Source: Clostridia bacterium
GTDB taxonomy: Bacteria > Bacillota > TC1 > UBA5767
Direction: 5' to 3'
NCBI GenBank assembly: GCA_016887505.1
Contig: CP069393.1
Coordinates: forward strand, 744,001-808,000
DNA length: 64,000 nt
A program made the position numbers and the translations under genes. The notes below the pieces were generated by a model. It did no database searches, was not told where the DNA came from, and worked only from the letters and a program-made list of their open reading frames with translations. Shown here piece after piece: positions 27,382 to 35,487 of the stretch (the stretch's first letter is position 1; the number at the start of each line of letters is the position of its first letter).

Positions 27382-28174
27382 CACGCACCTCCTTCAGTGC
27401 TCTTAGCACCAGAGTGCGGCACATGTCTTTTCGATATTCCGCAGATGCCAATCTATTATCCCCAAATTGAAGTTCTTCCGCAGCAAGCTTTGCCGCCTCT
27501 TCGAGTACTTCATTTGACCAATCACTGTCAATCAACCTATTCATGGCTTTCTTAGCAAGTTCGGCAAACTTTGGTCTTGCTCCCACCGCTATTCTCACAT
27601 CATTGTCTAGCCTAGTTACGCAAACATTAATGAGTGCAAAATCCGTTTCCGAATTTTTAAGTACTTGCCAAGAAGATTTTCGTGCAGTTTTTTTAATGAT
27701 TATATATTTTAAAAGATCTTTTTTTATGCTTCGGTCACGCAAATAGTCTTCCAAAGTTAAGGTTCCCGCATTTTCAAACACAACTGTTGCATCCAATGCC
27801 ACTAGGGCCGTAAGTGGGTCTGAAAAGCCATACCGAACTGCAAGCGGAGCACCAATGGTAGCCATGTTGCGAAACTGTACGCCAAGAATACCCCTGACAG
27901 AATTCTGAATTAGTCCATTGAAATACCGGCTTAGCGGTTCATTTGTTTCCAAATTTCGCAGCGTTACCATGGCACCTATTTGGAAATGGTCGTCGAATTC
28001 TTCAATCTTATCCAATCCAAGGCCAGATAAATCAATGGCTTTGTCAATGCTAAGTCTGTCGGACATTCTTAGAAATAGTCCTCCTGCGATTATTCTAGCA
28101 CCTACTTCATTTTGCAGGATCTGATAGGCTTCTAACGTAGAATCTGGTTGAAGCACTTCTTTTATCGTAAACAT
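27371..28174 (-). CDS. FAD-binding subunit of the molybdenum hydroxylase
   Basis: 267 residues of the CO-dehydrogenase-flavoprotein/xanthine dehydrogenase medium-subunit family. Marked by GARIIAGGLFLR in the FAD site, QFRNMATIGAPLAVRYGFSDPLTALVALDA, and the C-terminal domain EELQFGDNRLASAEYRKDMCRTLVLRAL. First gene of the operon; the 116-base region before it holds an imperfect promoter and a 6-base inverted repeat CTAGAC/GTCTAG (28219-28251). Confidence 0.9.
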   Translation of the reverse strand: MFTIKEVLQPDSTLEAYQILQNEVGARIIAGGLFLRMSDRLSIDKAIDLSGLGLDKIEEFDDHFQIGAMVTLRNLETNEPLSRYFNGLIQNSVRGILGVQFRNMATIGAPLAVRYGFSDPLTALVALDATVVFENAGTLTLEDYLRDRSIKKDLLKYIIIKKTARKSSWQVLKNSETDFALINVCVTRLDNDVRIAVGARPKFAELAKKAMNRLIDSDWSNEVLEEAAKLAAEELQFGDNRLASAEYRKDMCRTLVLRALKEVRDAD

Positions 28175-28290
28175 GTTTCCCCCTTAATTGCCTTTATATC
28201 AAAGCACTTATAAAACATCTAGACCTAAACCCTATACTATCATAAGTCTAGTTACTTGGTTACAGCATATTTTCAAATTCATTTTTCATT

Positions 28291-28608
28291 TTACCCGATT
28301 GTCAAAACTGCTTCTGCAATAAAGACAGTTATGCTTCCTAATAGAGCCACGGTTATAAGGCTCTTTCTATGATAGCCCAGGAAAATGCACACTATGAATC
28401 CAGCCGTTGCAGAAAGCTTACTGGAGGTTGAGTAAATAATAGCTGGGAATGTCATGGCTGCTAAGGTAACGTAAGGCACATAATGCAAAAATGATTTGAT
28501 ATATGTATTGCTTATTTCCTTTTTAATTAGCGTAAGAGGCAGTACGCGGATAAGATAGGTCACAACGGCCATAATAATCATATATATGTAGATGCTATTT
28601 TGTTTCAT
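28291..28608 (-). CDS. azlD: AzlD-family small subunit of branched-chain amino acid exporter
   Basis: 105 residues from ATG 28608, which has GGAGG 9 bases upstream and follows the azlC stop by one base; a longer in-frame ATG lies inside azlC. Four hydrophobic helices, with the family segment TYLIRVLPLTLIKK and FLHYVPYVTLAAMTFPAII. AzlD pairs with AzlC to export branched-chain amino acids and their analogues. Confidence 0.92.
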   Translation of the reverse strand: MKQNSIYIYMIIMAVVTYLIRVLPLTLIKKEISNTYIKSFLHYVPYVTLAAMTFPAIIYSTSSKLSATAGFIVCIFLGYHRKSLITVALLGSITVFIAEAVLTIG

Positions 28609-28609
28609 A

Positions 28610-29311
28610 CTATTGTTCCTCCACGATTGGATGTTTCCAAGCAGCAAATCCAGACACGATTAGTGTTACTAGGATAATTCTAAAGCCAGAAGAAATATGG
28701 TTAAGTATCGGTAGAATGGAAACGAGAAAACTTAGTAGCATAGCGACAACTACTAGTTTCAAGATTACTGGATTATCTCTAGCTGGCGGAACAATAATTG
28801 CAATAAACATGCCATACAAGGCAATGCCCAAGGCCATGACTATGCTTTGAGGCAAAATGTTACCAAAAAATGCTCCTACAAAAGTCCCCATAGTCCAACC
28901 CAATACACCGATTACAATGAGGCCATAGGTATAGGATGGAGTTAGTTTTCCCTTACGCAATGCACATAGAGCAAACACTTCATCACTAATTCCGAAACCC
29001 ATTATGAATCGATGGTAAGGAGGTGTTTCTTTGCTAATCTTTTGCGAAAGGTTCGCGGTCATAAGACAGTAGCGTAAATTTACAATCAACTGCGTTAAGG
29101 CCATTTCAAGGTATGTTCCCGCGCCCACAATCACTGTAAGCCCGGCAAACTGCCCAGCACTCGTGAAGTTGGTGAAGGATATCAAGGTAGCTTGTGCTAC
29201 ACTTAGTCCATTTTTTACTGCCATAATTCCAAAAGCCATGGATACCGCTAAGTATCCTATGAATACTGGAATTCCATCTCTCAATCCTGTTGCAAAGTCT
29301 CTGCTGTTCAT
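28610..29311 (-). CDS. azlC: AzlC-family large subunit of branched-chain amino acid exporter
   Basis: 234 residues from ATG 29311 (MNSRDFATGLRDGIP). A GTG five codons upstream is also possible. Neither has a strong site; AGGTG lies 12 bases before the ATG. Hallmarks: GYLAVSMAFGIMAV, FTSAGQFAGLTVI and GFGISDEVFALC. Helical membrane protein with about eight segments. The leader contains a perfect inverted repeat and a possible leader peptide, see 29327-29362. Confidence 0.92.
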   Translation of the reverse strand: MNSRDFATGLRDGIPVFIGYLAVSMAFGIMAVKNGLSVAQATLISFTNFTSAGQFAGLTVIVGAGTYLEMALTQLIVNLRYCLMTANLSQKISKETPPYHRFIMGFGISDEVFALCALRKGKLTPSYTYGLIVIGVLGWTMGTFVGAFFGNILPQSIVMALGIALYGMFIAIIVPPARDNPVILKLVVVAMLLSFLVSILPILNHISSGFRIILVTLIVSGFAAWKHPIVEEQ

Positions 29312-29326
29312 AGTTAACGTATGCAC

Positions 29327-29362
29327 CTATCTTTTTAAAAGATAGATCGCTTTTCCTTTCAT
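29327..29362 (-). other. Possible leader peptide with an overlapping hairpin before azlC
   Basis: Minus strand ATG 29362 opens an 11-codon frame, MKGKAIYLLKR, with AGGA 5 bases upstream. Its last codons, from the end of Ile to the stop, fall in CTATCTTTTAAAAAGATAG (29327-29345), a 9+1+9 perfect inverted repeat. A perfect TATAAT (29385-29390) precedes it. One Ile and two Leu codons before a branched-chain amino acid exporter suggest attenuation, but the frame is very short and could be chance. Confidence 0.3.
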
Positions 29363-29515
29363 ATTTATCCTATAGTCTCTAAGAATTATAAACTAAAATG
29401 GCAACGAAAAGGAATCAAAATAACTTTTGATTTATTCATTCTTCTTTATTTCAGTTTTCTAACAACCATCTGGTGAATCACTATGTTTTAAGATTAAATG
29501 CCTAAAAATACAACA

Positions 29516-29533
29516 GCTACCCAAGTGGGTAGC
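29516..29533 (-). terminator. Terminator of the nad-tdk operon
   Basis: Minus strand: GCTACCCA pairs with TGGGTAGC, followed by a T-rich stretch TGTTGTATTTTT, 8 bases after the tdk stop. Confidence 0.75.
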
Positions 29534-29540
29534 CATCTTC

Positions 29541-30125
29541 TTATCTATTTTCTTTAAATCGTAAATAACACTCTGGACATAACGGTTCATATTCTACCTT
29601 ATTGTCACCATCGATTGCTACCTGTTTGCCTTCAAATACAAATTTCCCGTTTATCTTTCTTCCATTGATTAGTGCTTTTTTGCCACAAGCACAGATGGTC
29701 TTTAGTTCCTCAATAGAATGTGCAATAAGCAATAAACGTGCACTGCCTGGAAATCCATTCATCAGAAAATCAGTCCTGAGTCCATAGCAAATCACTGGAA
29801 TCCCTTGTTTTACGGCAACCATGAATAGTTGATCTATCTGCTCAGGATTAAAGAATTGGGCTTCATCTACTAGCACGCAATGAAGTTCTGCTTCTTTTCT
29901 GTCTTTTTCCACAATTTCGTAAATATTTTCTTCTTTAGAAACTAGATAGTCCACTTCTTTTTGAATGCCCAATCTTGATTCAATTTTCATACCGGCTTTG
30001 GAGTCTACCTGCGGTTTTAATATGATTGGCCGCATACCTCTTTCAAGATAGTTATGCGCCACTTGCATTAAGGCTGTTGTCTTTCCACAGTTCATCGCTC
30101 CATAGCGAAAATAGAGTTTTGCCAT
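29541..30125 (-). CDS. tdk: Thymidine kinase, type II
   Basis: Salvages thymidine to dTMP. In 194 residues, the P-loop is GAMNCGKTTALMQ (about 9), the Walker B/catalytic region is VLVDEAQFF (about 87), and the zinc site is CACGKKA with CPECY at the C terminus. It is the typical tetrameric bacterial form. It follows nadC by 8 bases, so it appears to ride in the nad operon. Confidence 0.96.
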   Translation of the reverse strand: MAKLYFRYGAMNCGKTTALMQVAHNYLERGMRPIILKPQVDSKAGMKIESRLGIQKEVDYLVSKEENIYEIVEKDRKEAELHCVLVDEAQFFNPEQIDQLFMVAVKQGIPVICYGLRTDFLMNGFPGSARLLLIAHSIEELKTICACGKKALINGRKINGKFVFEGKQVAIDGDNKVEYEPLCPECYLRFKENR

Positions 30126-30133
30126 AGTTCTCC

Positions 30134-30964
30134 CTACTTAAACTTTAAACTGATATCCATTGCCACTACGGAATGGGTTAAAGCACCCACTGATATAATG
30201 TCGATGCCTATGCTTGCAATCTCTGCTACACGTTCTAAGGTCACATTGCCGGAAGCTTCTAGAATAGGCCCATCTTCGTTTTGGTTCACAATTTCTTGCA
30301 TTGCCTCTGTGCTCATATTATCTAGCATAATTATATCGGCCCCATTATCTTTAGCGATTTGATACTCCTCCATATTTGATACTTCAACCTCGATCTTCAT
30401 GGTATGGGGAATATAGGCTCGCACTTTATTTATGGCTTCTTTGATACCACCTGCTGCAGCGATATGGTTATCTTTAATCATGGCTGCATCAGATAGATTA
30501 TAGCGGTGATTATAACAACCGCCTAGGCGGACAGCTTCCTTGTCTAGTTCTCTAAAACCAGGGATTGTCTTACGAGTGTCTACTACTTTTGTACTAGTTC
30601 CCATCAATGCATTTGCATACTTACGACTCATGCTTGCGATTCCAGACATACGCTGCATGATGTTTAGGGCAAGTCGTTCCCCTTTTAGAATGGCACTCGT
30701 CAAGCCTTCTACCGTACCAATGATTTCTCCCTTTTCTAGATAATCTCCATCGCTTGCAGACCACTTGCAGACAGTCTGCTCATCTAGAAGTTCAAAAACA
30801 CGTTTTGCATATTCAAGGCCTGCAACTACGCCAGACTCTTTGGCAATAAAATAACCTTTGGAGTAATCATTGTCTGAAAATATTGAATCTGTGGTCACAT
30901 CACCCATGGGCATATCTTCTTCAAGCCATAGAGATAGTATCCGATCCCATTTAAAGTTATTCAT
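30134..30964 (-). CDS. nadC: Nicotinate-nucleotide pyrophosphorylase (quinolinate phosphoribosyltransferase)
   Basis: Converts quinolinate and PRPP to nicotinate mononucleotide. It has 276 residues, with EDMPMGDVTTD, LNIMQRMSGIASMSRKY, DTRKTIPGFRELDKEAVRLGGCYNHRYNLSD, IKDNHI and IMLDNMS. It overlaps nadB by 8 bases. Confidence 0.97.
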   Translation of the reverse strand: MNNFKWDRILSLWLEEDMPMGDVTTDSIFSDNDYSKGYFIAKESGVVAGLEYAKRVFELLDEQTVCKWSASDGDYLEKGEIIGTVEGLTSAILKGERLALNIMQRMSGIASMSRKYANALMGTSTKVVDTRKTIPGFRELDKEAVRLGGCYNHRYNLSDAAMIKDNHIAAAGGIKEAINKVRAYIPHTMKIEVEVSNMEEYQIAKDNGADIIMLDNMSTEAMQEIVNQNEDGPILEASGNVTLERVAEIASIGIDIISVGALTHSVVAMDISLKFK

Positions 30965-32450
30965 TTGTTTCCTCCACGAAATGTGTTCCTACGCTCTCAT
31001 GTCGTTCAATGGCTGCTTCGAGAATGCATTCACTGACAATAATCATGTTTTGCATTTCCATTGAGGCCCGGTTTTTACCCCTATATTTTTCCCAAACTTT
31101 GCGGATTTCTGCTACCTTTTCAAGACCCAAACGCATACCTTTTGTCGTACGAACGATTCCTGCTTCCTGCGTCATGGTTTCTTGCAACTGTCTTTTTTCT
31201 TCTGCATAATCGTATTTGGCTTCAAGGTTTATTTCCTTCCAGTCAAGCGGTGAAAGTTTAGAATCCACTTCGATGCTGTCTTGGATATCTTTGGCAGCCC
31301 TCTTCGCAAAGACTACTGCTTCTAGAAGTGAGTTGCTTGCCAGTCTATTGGCCCCATGTAGGCCAGTGCAGGAGGATTCACCGCAGGCATATAAATGTTC
31401 AATCGAGGTTCTTCCAAATAGATCCGTTTTGATACCACCAATACAGTAATGCTGGGCTGGAGATACGGGAATCATGTCTGTGCGCATATCTTGGCCGTAT
31501 TCCATACATCTTTCAAAGATATTGGGAAATCTTTTTAGTAGATGCTCCGTCGCAATGCAAGTAGCATCCAAATAAACATAGGGCAGTTTTTGGTGCTTTA
31601 GTTCCTCATAGATTGCTCTAGAGACGATATCCCTAGGGGCAAGTTCTGCTCTTTTATCCAGAGGTGGCATAAAGCGTATGCCCTTTTCATTTCTTAGTAG
31701 TGCACCTTCACCACGTACTGCTTCGGAAATCAGGAACCGTCTTTTTTCGTCTGAGTAGTACACCGTAGGATGGAATTGAATAAATTCCATATCTTTGATG
31801 GTTGCTCCAGCTCGTTTGGCCATGGCGATACCATCGCCAGTGGCTCCGTCAGCATTGGTTGTAATGCCGTAAATGCCGCCTACACCACCAGTGGCAATCA
31901 TTAGTCTTTGGCACCGAATTTCAGCTTCGCCATCAGCGCCCAAAACTCGAATGCCCTTGCAGACACCGTCTTCAAGCACGAGATCCTCGCAAAAGGCTCT
32001 CAGCAATTCAAGGTTTTTTCTTTTTTTCACTTCAACTAGTAATGCTTTAACCAAGCCTCTGCCAGTAGCATCGCCGTCAATATGTAAAATCCGAAAGCGA
32101 CTATGGCCGCCTTCTTTAGTAAGGGCAATTTCTCCTGATTCTCGGTCAAAAGTAACTCCTAGCTCATGAAGCTCATCTATATTTTTTTCCGCTTCATTTA
32201 TAACCGTTTCGACTGCTTCAATCTCATTGATACCAGCGCCAGCCTTCATGGTATCCTGGATATGGTATTTGGTCTTATCTTGTTTTCCAATGGCAGCAGC
32301 TATGCCTCCTTGGGCTAGATAGGAGTTTGAAATATCCAATCTCTCTTTGACCAAAACCAAAACCTTTAGGTTTTTAGGTAGCTCGAGTGCAGCGTATAGA
32401 CCGGCTACGCCGGCTCCCACGATGACTACATCGTAATTGTTTTTATTCAT
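30957..32450 (-). CDS. nadB: L-aspartate oxidase
   Basis: Flavoprotein oxidising L-aspartate to iminoaspartate. It has 497 residues: the dinucleotide fold VVIVGAGVAGLYAALEL at the N terminus, SYLAQGGIAAA, GGHSRFRILHIDGDATG, FHPTVYY, SEAVRGEGA and ESSCTGLHGANRLASNSLLEA. In anaerobes the electrons usually go to fumarate rather than oxygen. It lies 10 bases after nadA. Confidence 0.97.
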   Translation of the reverse strand: MNKNNYDVVIVGAGVAGLYAALELPKNLKVLVLVKERLDISNSYLAQGGIAAAIGKQDKTKYHIQDTMKAGAGINEIEAVETVINEAEKNIDELHELGVTFDRESGEIALTKEGGHSRFRILHIDGDATGRGLVKALLVEVKKRKNLELLRAFCEDLVLEDGVCKGIRVLGADGEAEIRCQRLMIATGGVGGIYGITTNADGATGDGIAMAKRAGATIKDMEFIQFHPTVYYSDEKRRFLISEAVRGEGALLRNEKGIRFMPPLDKRAELAPRDIVSRAIYEELKHQKLPYVYLDATCIATEHLLKRFPNIFERCMEYGQDMRTDMIPVSPAQHYCIGGIKTDLFGRTSIEHLYACGESSCTGLHGANRLASNSLLEAVVFAKRAAKDIQDSIEVDSKLSPLDWKEINLEAKYDYAEEKRQLQETMTQEAGIVRTTKGMRLGLEKVAEIRKVWEKYRGKNRASMEMQNMIIVSECILEAAIERHESVGTHFVEETNE

Positions 32451-32460
32451 TGTCCTCGCC

Positions 32461-33372
32461 TTATGAAAACTGTAGCATTCTTTCCAATGCTACAGACGCT
32501 TTTGCACGAAGCTCTTCCTCAACCGTAATTTCGGGCTCCAATGTCAACATCGACTGGTAGAGGTCTTCCAGTTTGATTCTCTTCATATTTTCGCAGACCA
32601 ATTCATTGGACAGTAAAATGAATTCCTTTTCGGGACTTTCTTTTCTAAGACGGTACAAGGTACCTTCTTCTGTCGCAATGATTAATCTTTTTTCATCCGA
32701 TTCCTTGGCTTCGCTCAAAATTTGTGAAGTACTTCCAATGAAATCCACCAAATCGAGTACTTGTCTTTGGCATTCAGGATGAGCCAATATGCGTACGCCA
32801 GGATAGTCTTTTCTGGCTTGTTCTACATCCTCTATAGACAAGCGATGGTGGGTGGGACAAAAGCCTGAAACAAAATAGAAACTTTTTTCAGGTACTTGTT
32901 GAGCAATGTATGCTCCCAAATTTTTATCTGGTACAAAAATTACTTCTTGTTCCGGAATGTTGCGGCACAAGTTGACTGCATTCGCAGATGTACAGCAATA
33001 ATCTGATACAGCCTTAACTTCAGTCGTTGAATTTACATAACTAACTACAGCAGCACCTGGATGCTTTTTTCTCATCTCGTGGATTTCTTCTTCATTGACC
33101 ATGGCGGCCATGAAGCATAAAGCGTCCATTCTAGGCAAAACAACACGTTTATTGGGTGACAAAATCTTGGCTGTTTCAGCCATGAATTTAACACCACAGA
33201 ACATAATCACGCTCTCTTTTGCTTCTTTAGCCAAGCGGCTAAGTCCCAAAGAGTCCCCTGTATAGTCAGCTACAGCTTGTATTTCATCTGGCTGGTAAAG
33301 GTGAGCCATTATTATTACATTCTTTTCTTGTTTCAACCGTCTGATTTCATTCATCATGGTTGTTGTATCCAT
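32461..33372 (-). CDS. nadA: Quinolinate synthase
   Basis: [4Fe-4S] enzyme condensing iminoaspartate with dihydroxyacetone phosphate. I use ATG 33372, 6 bases after AAGGAG; a GTG just upstream is an alternative. It has 303 residues. The three cluster cysteines are in MFCGVKFMAE, GFCPTHHR and HPECQRQV. First gene of nadABC-tdk; whether it is transcribed with panBCD upstream (43 bases away) is open. Confidence 0.97.
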   Translation of the reverse strand: MDTTTMMNEIRRLKQEKNVIIMAHLYQPDEIQAVADYTGDSLGLSRLAKEAKESVIMFCGVKFMAETAKILSPNKRVVLPRMDALCFMAAMVNEEEIHEMRKKHPGAAVVSYVNSTTEVKAVSDYCCTSANAVNLCRNIPEQEVIFVPDKNLGAYIAQQVPEKSFYFVSGFCPTHHRLSIEDVEQARKDYPGVRILAHPECQRQVLDLVDFIGSTSQILSEAKESDEKRLIIATEEGTLYRLRKESPEKEFILLSNELVCENMKRIKLEDLYQSMLTLEPEITVEEELRAKASVALERMLQFS

Positions 33373-33398
33373 CACTAACTCCTTGTATTAAAATTGAC

Positions 33399-33415
33399 GT
33401 TATACCCATTATAAC
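33399..33415. promoter_or_regulatory. Inverted repeat and possible promoter before nadA
   Basis: GTTATA-CCCAT-TATAAC is a 6-base perfect inverted repeat filling the panD-nadA gap. It contains a minus-strand TATAAT (33408-33413), but the -35 at 17 bases (TCAATA) is weak. It may be a repressor-controlled internal promoter. Confidence 0.35.
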
Positions 33416-33775
33416 CTATATCTCTCCTAATATTGACTCATTTTTTTCATTCAACAGAAGAATCTTAGGTTCATATTCCTTGAGCTCTTTTTCACTAATT
33501 AATCCATAGGATATGATTATAATCCTGTCCCCGGGTGTTACTAGTCGAGCTGCTGCTCCATTAATGCAAATAGTACGGCTACCCCTTTTTCCTGTAATTG
33601 CATAGGTTTCAAATCTCTTGCCATTATTTATATCTACGACTTGTACCTTTTGGTTTTCTAGAATATTGCTTTTTTCCATCATATCCGGGTCTAGGGTGAT
33701 ACTTCCCATATAATGGATATTCGCTTCTGTGATAACCCCTCTATGGATTTTGCCAATCATCATTTCTCTAAGCAT
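33416..33775 (-). CDS. panD: Aspartate 1-decarboxylase proenzyme
   Basis: Makes beta-alanine from aspartate using a pyruvoyl group formed by self-cleavage. In 119 residues the cleavage site is the Gly-Ser pair in YMGSITLDPD (about 24-25). MLREMMIGKIHRGVITEA matches the canonical N terminus, which supports the first ATG. It overlaps panC by 8 bases. Confidence 0.96.
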   Translation of the reverse strand: MLREMMIGKIHRGVITEANIHYMGSITLDPDMMEKSNILENQKVQVVDINNGKRFETYAITGKRGSRTICINGAAARLVTPGDRIIIISYGLISEKELKEYEPKILLLNEKNESILGEI

Positions 33776-34640
33776 GGTCTTCTACCTCCACTTGAATATT
33801 GTCAATAAGTCTAGTCTTGCCGACCTGGGCAGCCATGGCAATGGTAATGGTTCCTTGAAAGCCTTCTAGTTGTTCGATTCTTTCTAAATTATCTGCATTG
33901 ACCCATTCTAGGTACTCTAAAGCAAAGTTATCCTTGCTGTTTTTCATCAGAAAATTCATGGCCGCATCCCGCACTTCTAGCAAAGATAGTGCTTGGTTTT
34001 GCATCATCTTACTTATAAGTTTTAACGTTTTTGAAAGTAACAAGCCTTGGTTTCTTTCTTCCATACTTAGATACCGGTTTCTTGAGCTAAGGGCTAGACC
34101 GTCATGCTCTCTTATGATGGGGCACCCTACTATCTCCAGGTCCATGTTTAGGTCTTCGACCATTTTGCGGATTACTACTAATTGTTGGTAATCTTTGCGG
34201 CCAAAAAAAGCTGTATTGGGTTGGATTAGGTTGAAAAATTTGGCAACTACGGTAGTGACGCCCCGAAAATGTCCCGGTCTGCTTGCACCACACAGTTTAT
34301 CCGTTAGATGCTCGACTTCAATATAGGTTCTGTAACCCTCCCCGTACATACTAGATTCGTCTGGTATAAAGACGGCATCGACTTGTTCTGCTTCTAGTGC
34401 TTTCAGGTCTTTTTCAGTATCTCGCGGATATAGTTCAAAGTCTTCATGGGGACCGAATTGGGTTGGATTTACAAAAATTGACACTACTACTAGATCTGCC
34501 CTTTTTTTTGCATTTCGTATCAAGGAGAGATGTCCTTCATGCAATGCGCCCATGGTGGGTACAAAGCCAATGGTCTTTCCTTCTTTTTTGCTACTTCTGC
34601 TCCATTTCTTTATCTCTTCATTGGCATATATTATTTTCAT
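33768..34640 (-). CDS. panC: Pantothenate synthetase
   Basis: Ligates pantoate to beta-alanine using ATP. It has 290 residues, with FVPTMGALHEGHLSLIRNAKK near residue 28 (HIGH-like), FVNPTQFGPHEDF, FGRKDYQQL and LALSSRNRYLS (KMSKS-equivalent). It overlaps panB by 4 bases (ATGA). Confidence 0.97.
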   Translation of the reverse strand: MKIIYANEEIKKWSRSSKKEGKTIGFVPTMGALHEGHLSLIRNAKKRADLVVVSIFVNPTQFGPHEDFELYPRDTEKDLKALEAEQVDAVFIPDESSMYGEGYRTYIEVEHLTDKLCGASRPGHFRGVTTVVAKFFNLIQPNTAFFGRKDYQQLVVIRKMVEDLNMDLEIVGCPIIREHDGLALSSRNRYLSMEERNQGLLLSKTLKLISKMMQNQALSLLEVRDAAMNFLMKNSKDNFALEYLEWVNADNLERIEQLEGFQGTITIAMAAQVGKTRLIDNIQVEVEDHA

Positions 34641-35392
34641 TTTTTCACATCCTCTACATACCTAGCAAAGGCAGTTATCATCTGTTGTCCTAGTTGGGCA
34701 TATTGGTTAGCAAAGCTGGGCACATAGTCAATGCTTAGTCCCAATAGGTCGTTGGAAACTAGAATCTGTCCGTCCAATCCCCTTCCCGACCCAATTCCAA
34801 TGACGGGAATACTGAGTTGGTCTCGAATCCTAGTGGCAGTTTTTTCGTCTACGCATTCTAGGACTAGGCAAAAAACGCCTAGTCCTTGCAGAAGTTTGGC
34901 TTCTTCTAGGATCCATTCTTTTTGCTTTTCTGTCCTATTTTTGTATAGGTAGCCACCCATGGTATGAATTTGTTGGGGTAAAAGTCCCAAATGTCCCATA
35001 ACGGGTATGCCAGCCTTAAGTAGGGCCTTAATAATTTTCTTTTGTTGACTACCACCTTCAATTTTTACGGCTGAGGCGCCTGCTTGGATGAATTTTCCGG
35101 CAATTTCTACTGCCTTCTTTTTGCCCCTGTTACAGCTAAGGAAGGGCATATCGGCAACTACTAATGCTTTTGTCTTAGAAGAGCAAACAGCTTTTAGGTG
35201 ATGTAAGATGTGTTTGGGTTTTACACTGGTGGTGTTTTGGAAGCCTAGATGTGTCATGCCTACTGAGTCTCCAACTAGTAGGCCGTCTATCCCTGCTTCA
35301 TCTGCATATCTTGCCGTGAAGCTGTCGTAGGCGGTAACGAAGCTTATCTTGGTTACGTCTTTCATTTCTCGAATTGTTTTTACTGTATTCAT
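34637..35392 (-). CDS. panB: 3-methyl-2-oxobutanoate hydroxymethyltransferase
   Basis: Makes ketopantoate from 2-ketoisovalerate. I start at ATG 35392 (MNTVKTIREM), 5 bases after GGGAGG. The longer open frame upstream spans the terminator hairpin and is not real. It has 251 residues, with FVTAYDSFTARYADEAGIDGLLVGDSVG, GGYLYKN after LGLLPQQIHTMGG, and the catalytic glutamate region VLECVDEKTAT. First gene of panBCD, preceded by an attenuator-like leader. Confidence 0.95.
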   Translation of the reverse strand: MNTVKTIREMKDVTKISFVTAYDSFTARYADEAGIDGLLVGDSVGMTHLGFQNTTSVKPKHILHHLKAVCSSKTKALVVADMPFLSCNRGKKKAVEIAGKFIQAGASAVKIEGGSQQKKIIKALLKAGIPVMGHLGLLPQQIHTMGGYLYKNRTEKQKEWILEEAKLLQGLGVFCLVLECVDEKTATRIRDQLSIPVIGIGSGRGLDGQILVSNDLLGLSIDYVPSFANQYAQLGQQMITAFARYVEDVKK

Positions 35393-35402
35393 GGTTCCTC
35401 CC

Positions 35403-35452
35403 AATAAAAAAGCCCTTAGATAGACTAAGGGTAGGGTTGTACCATTTAGTCT
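35403..35452 (-). terminator. Terminator with an alternative antiterminator-like pairing before panB
   Basis: On the minus strand CCCTTAG-TCTAT-CTAAGGG (35413-35431) is followed by CTTTTTTA, directly before the panB ribosome binding site. The upstream AGACTAA (35446-35452) can pair instead with TTAGTCT (35422-35428), which would break the terminator. It may simply end the HAD gene transcript, or act as an attenuator of panBCD. Confidence 0.65.
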
Positions 35453-35487
35453 GTCTCTGTCGCTTAGGATCAAAGCAGGTTCTTAAA

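Noticed and set aside
34637-35473. Longer panB frame starting at 35473
   Set aside because: It would be translated through the terminator hairpin; ATG 35392 with GGGAGG is clearly better.
35432-35487. T-box riboswitch before panB
   Set aside because: Only TGGTAC is seen. The bulge continuation, the second antiterminator helix, and room for a specifier stem are missing, since the HAD gene ends at 35488.
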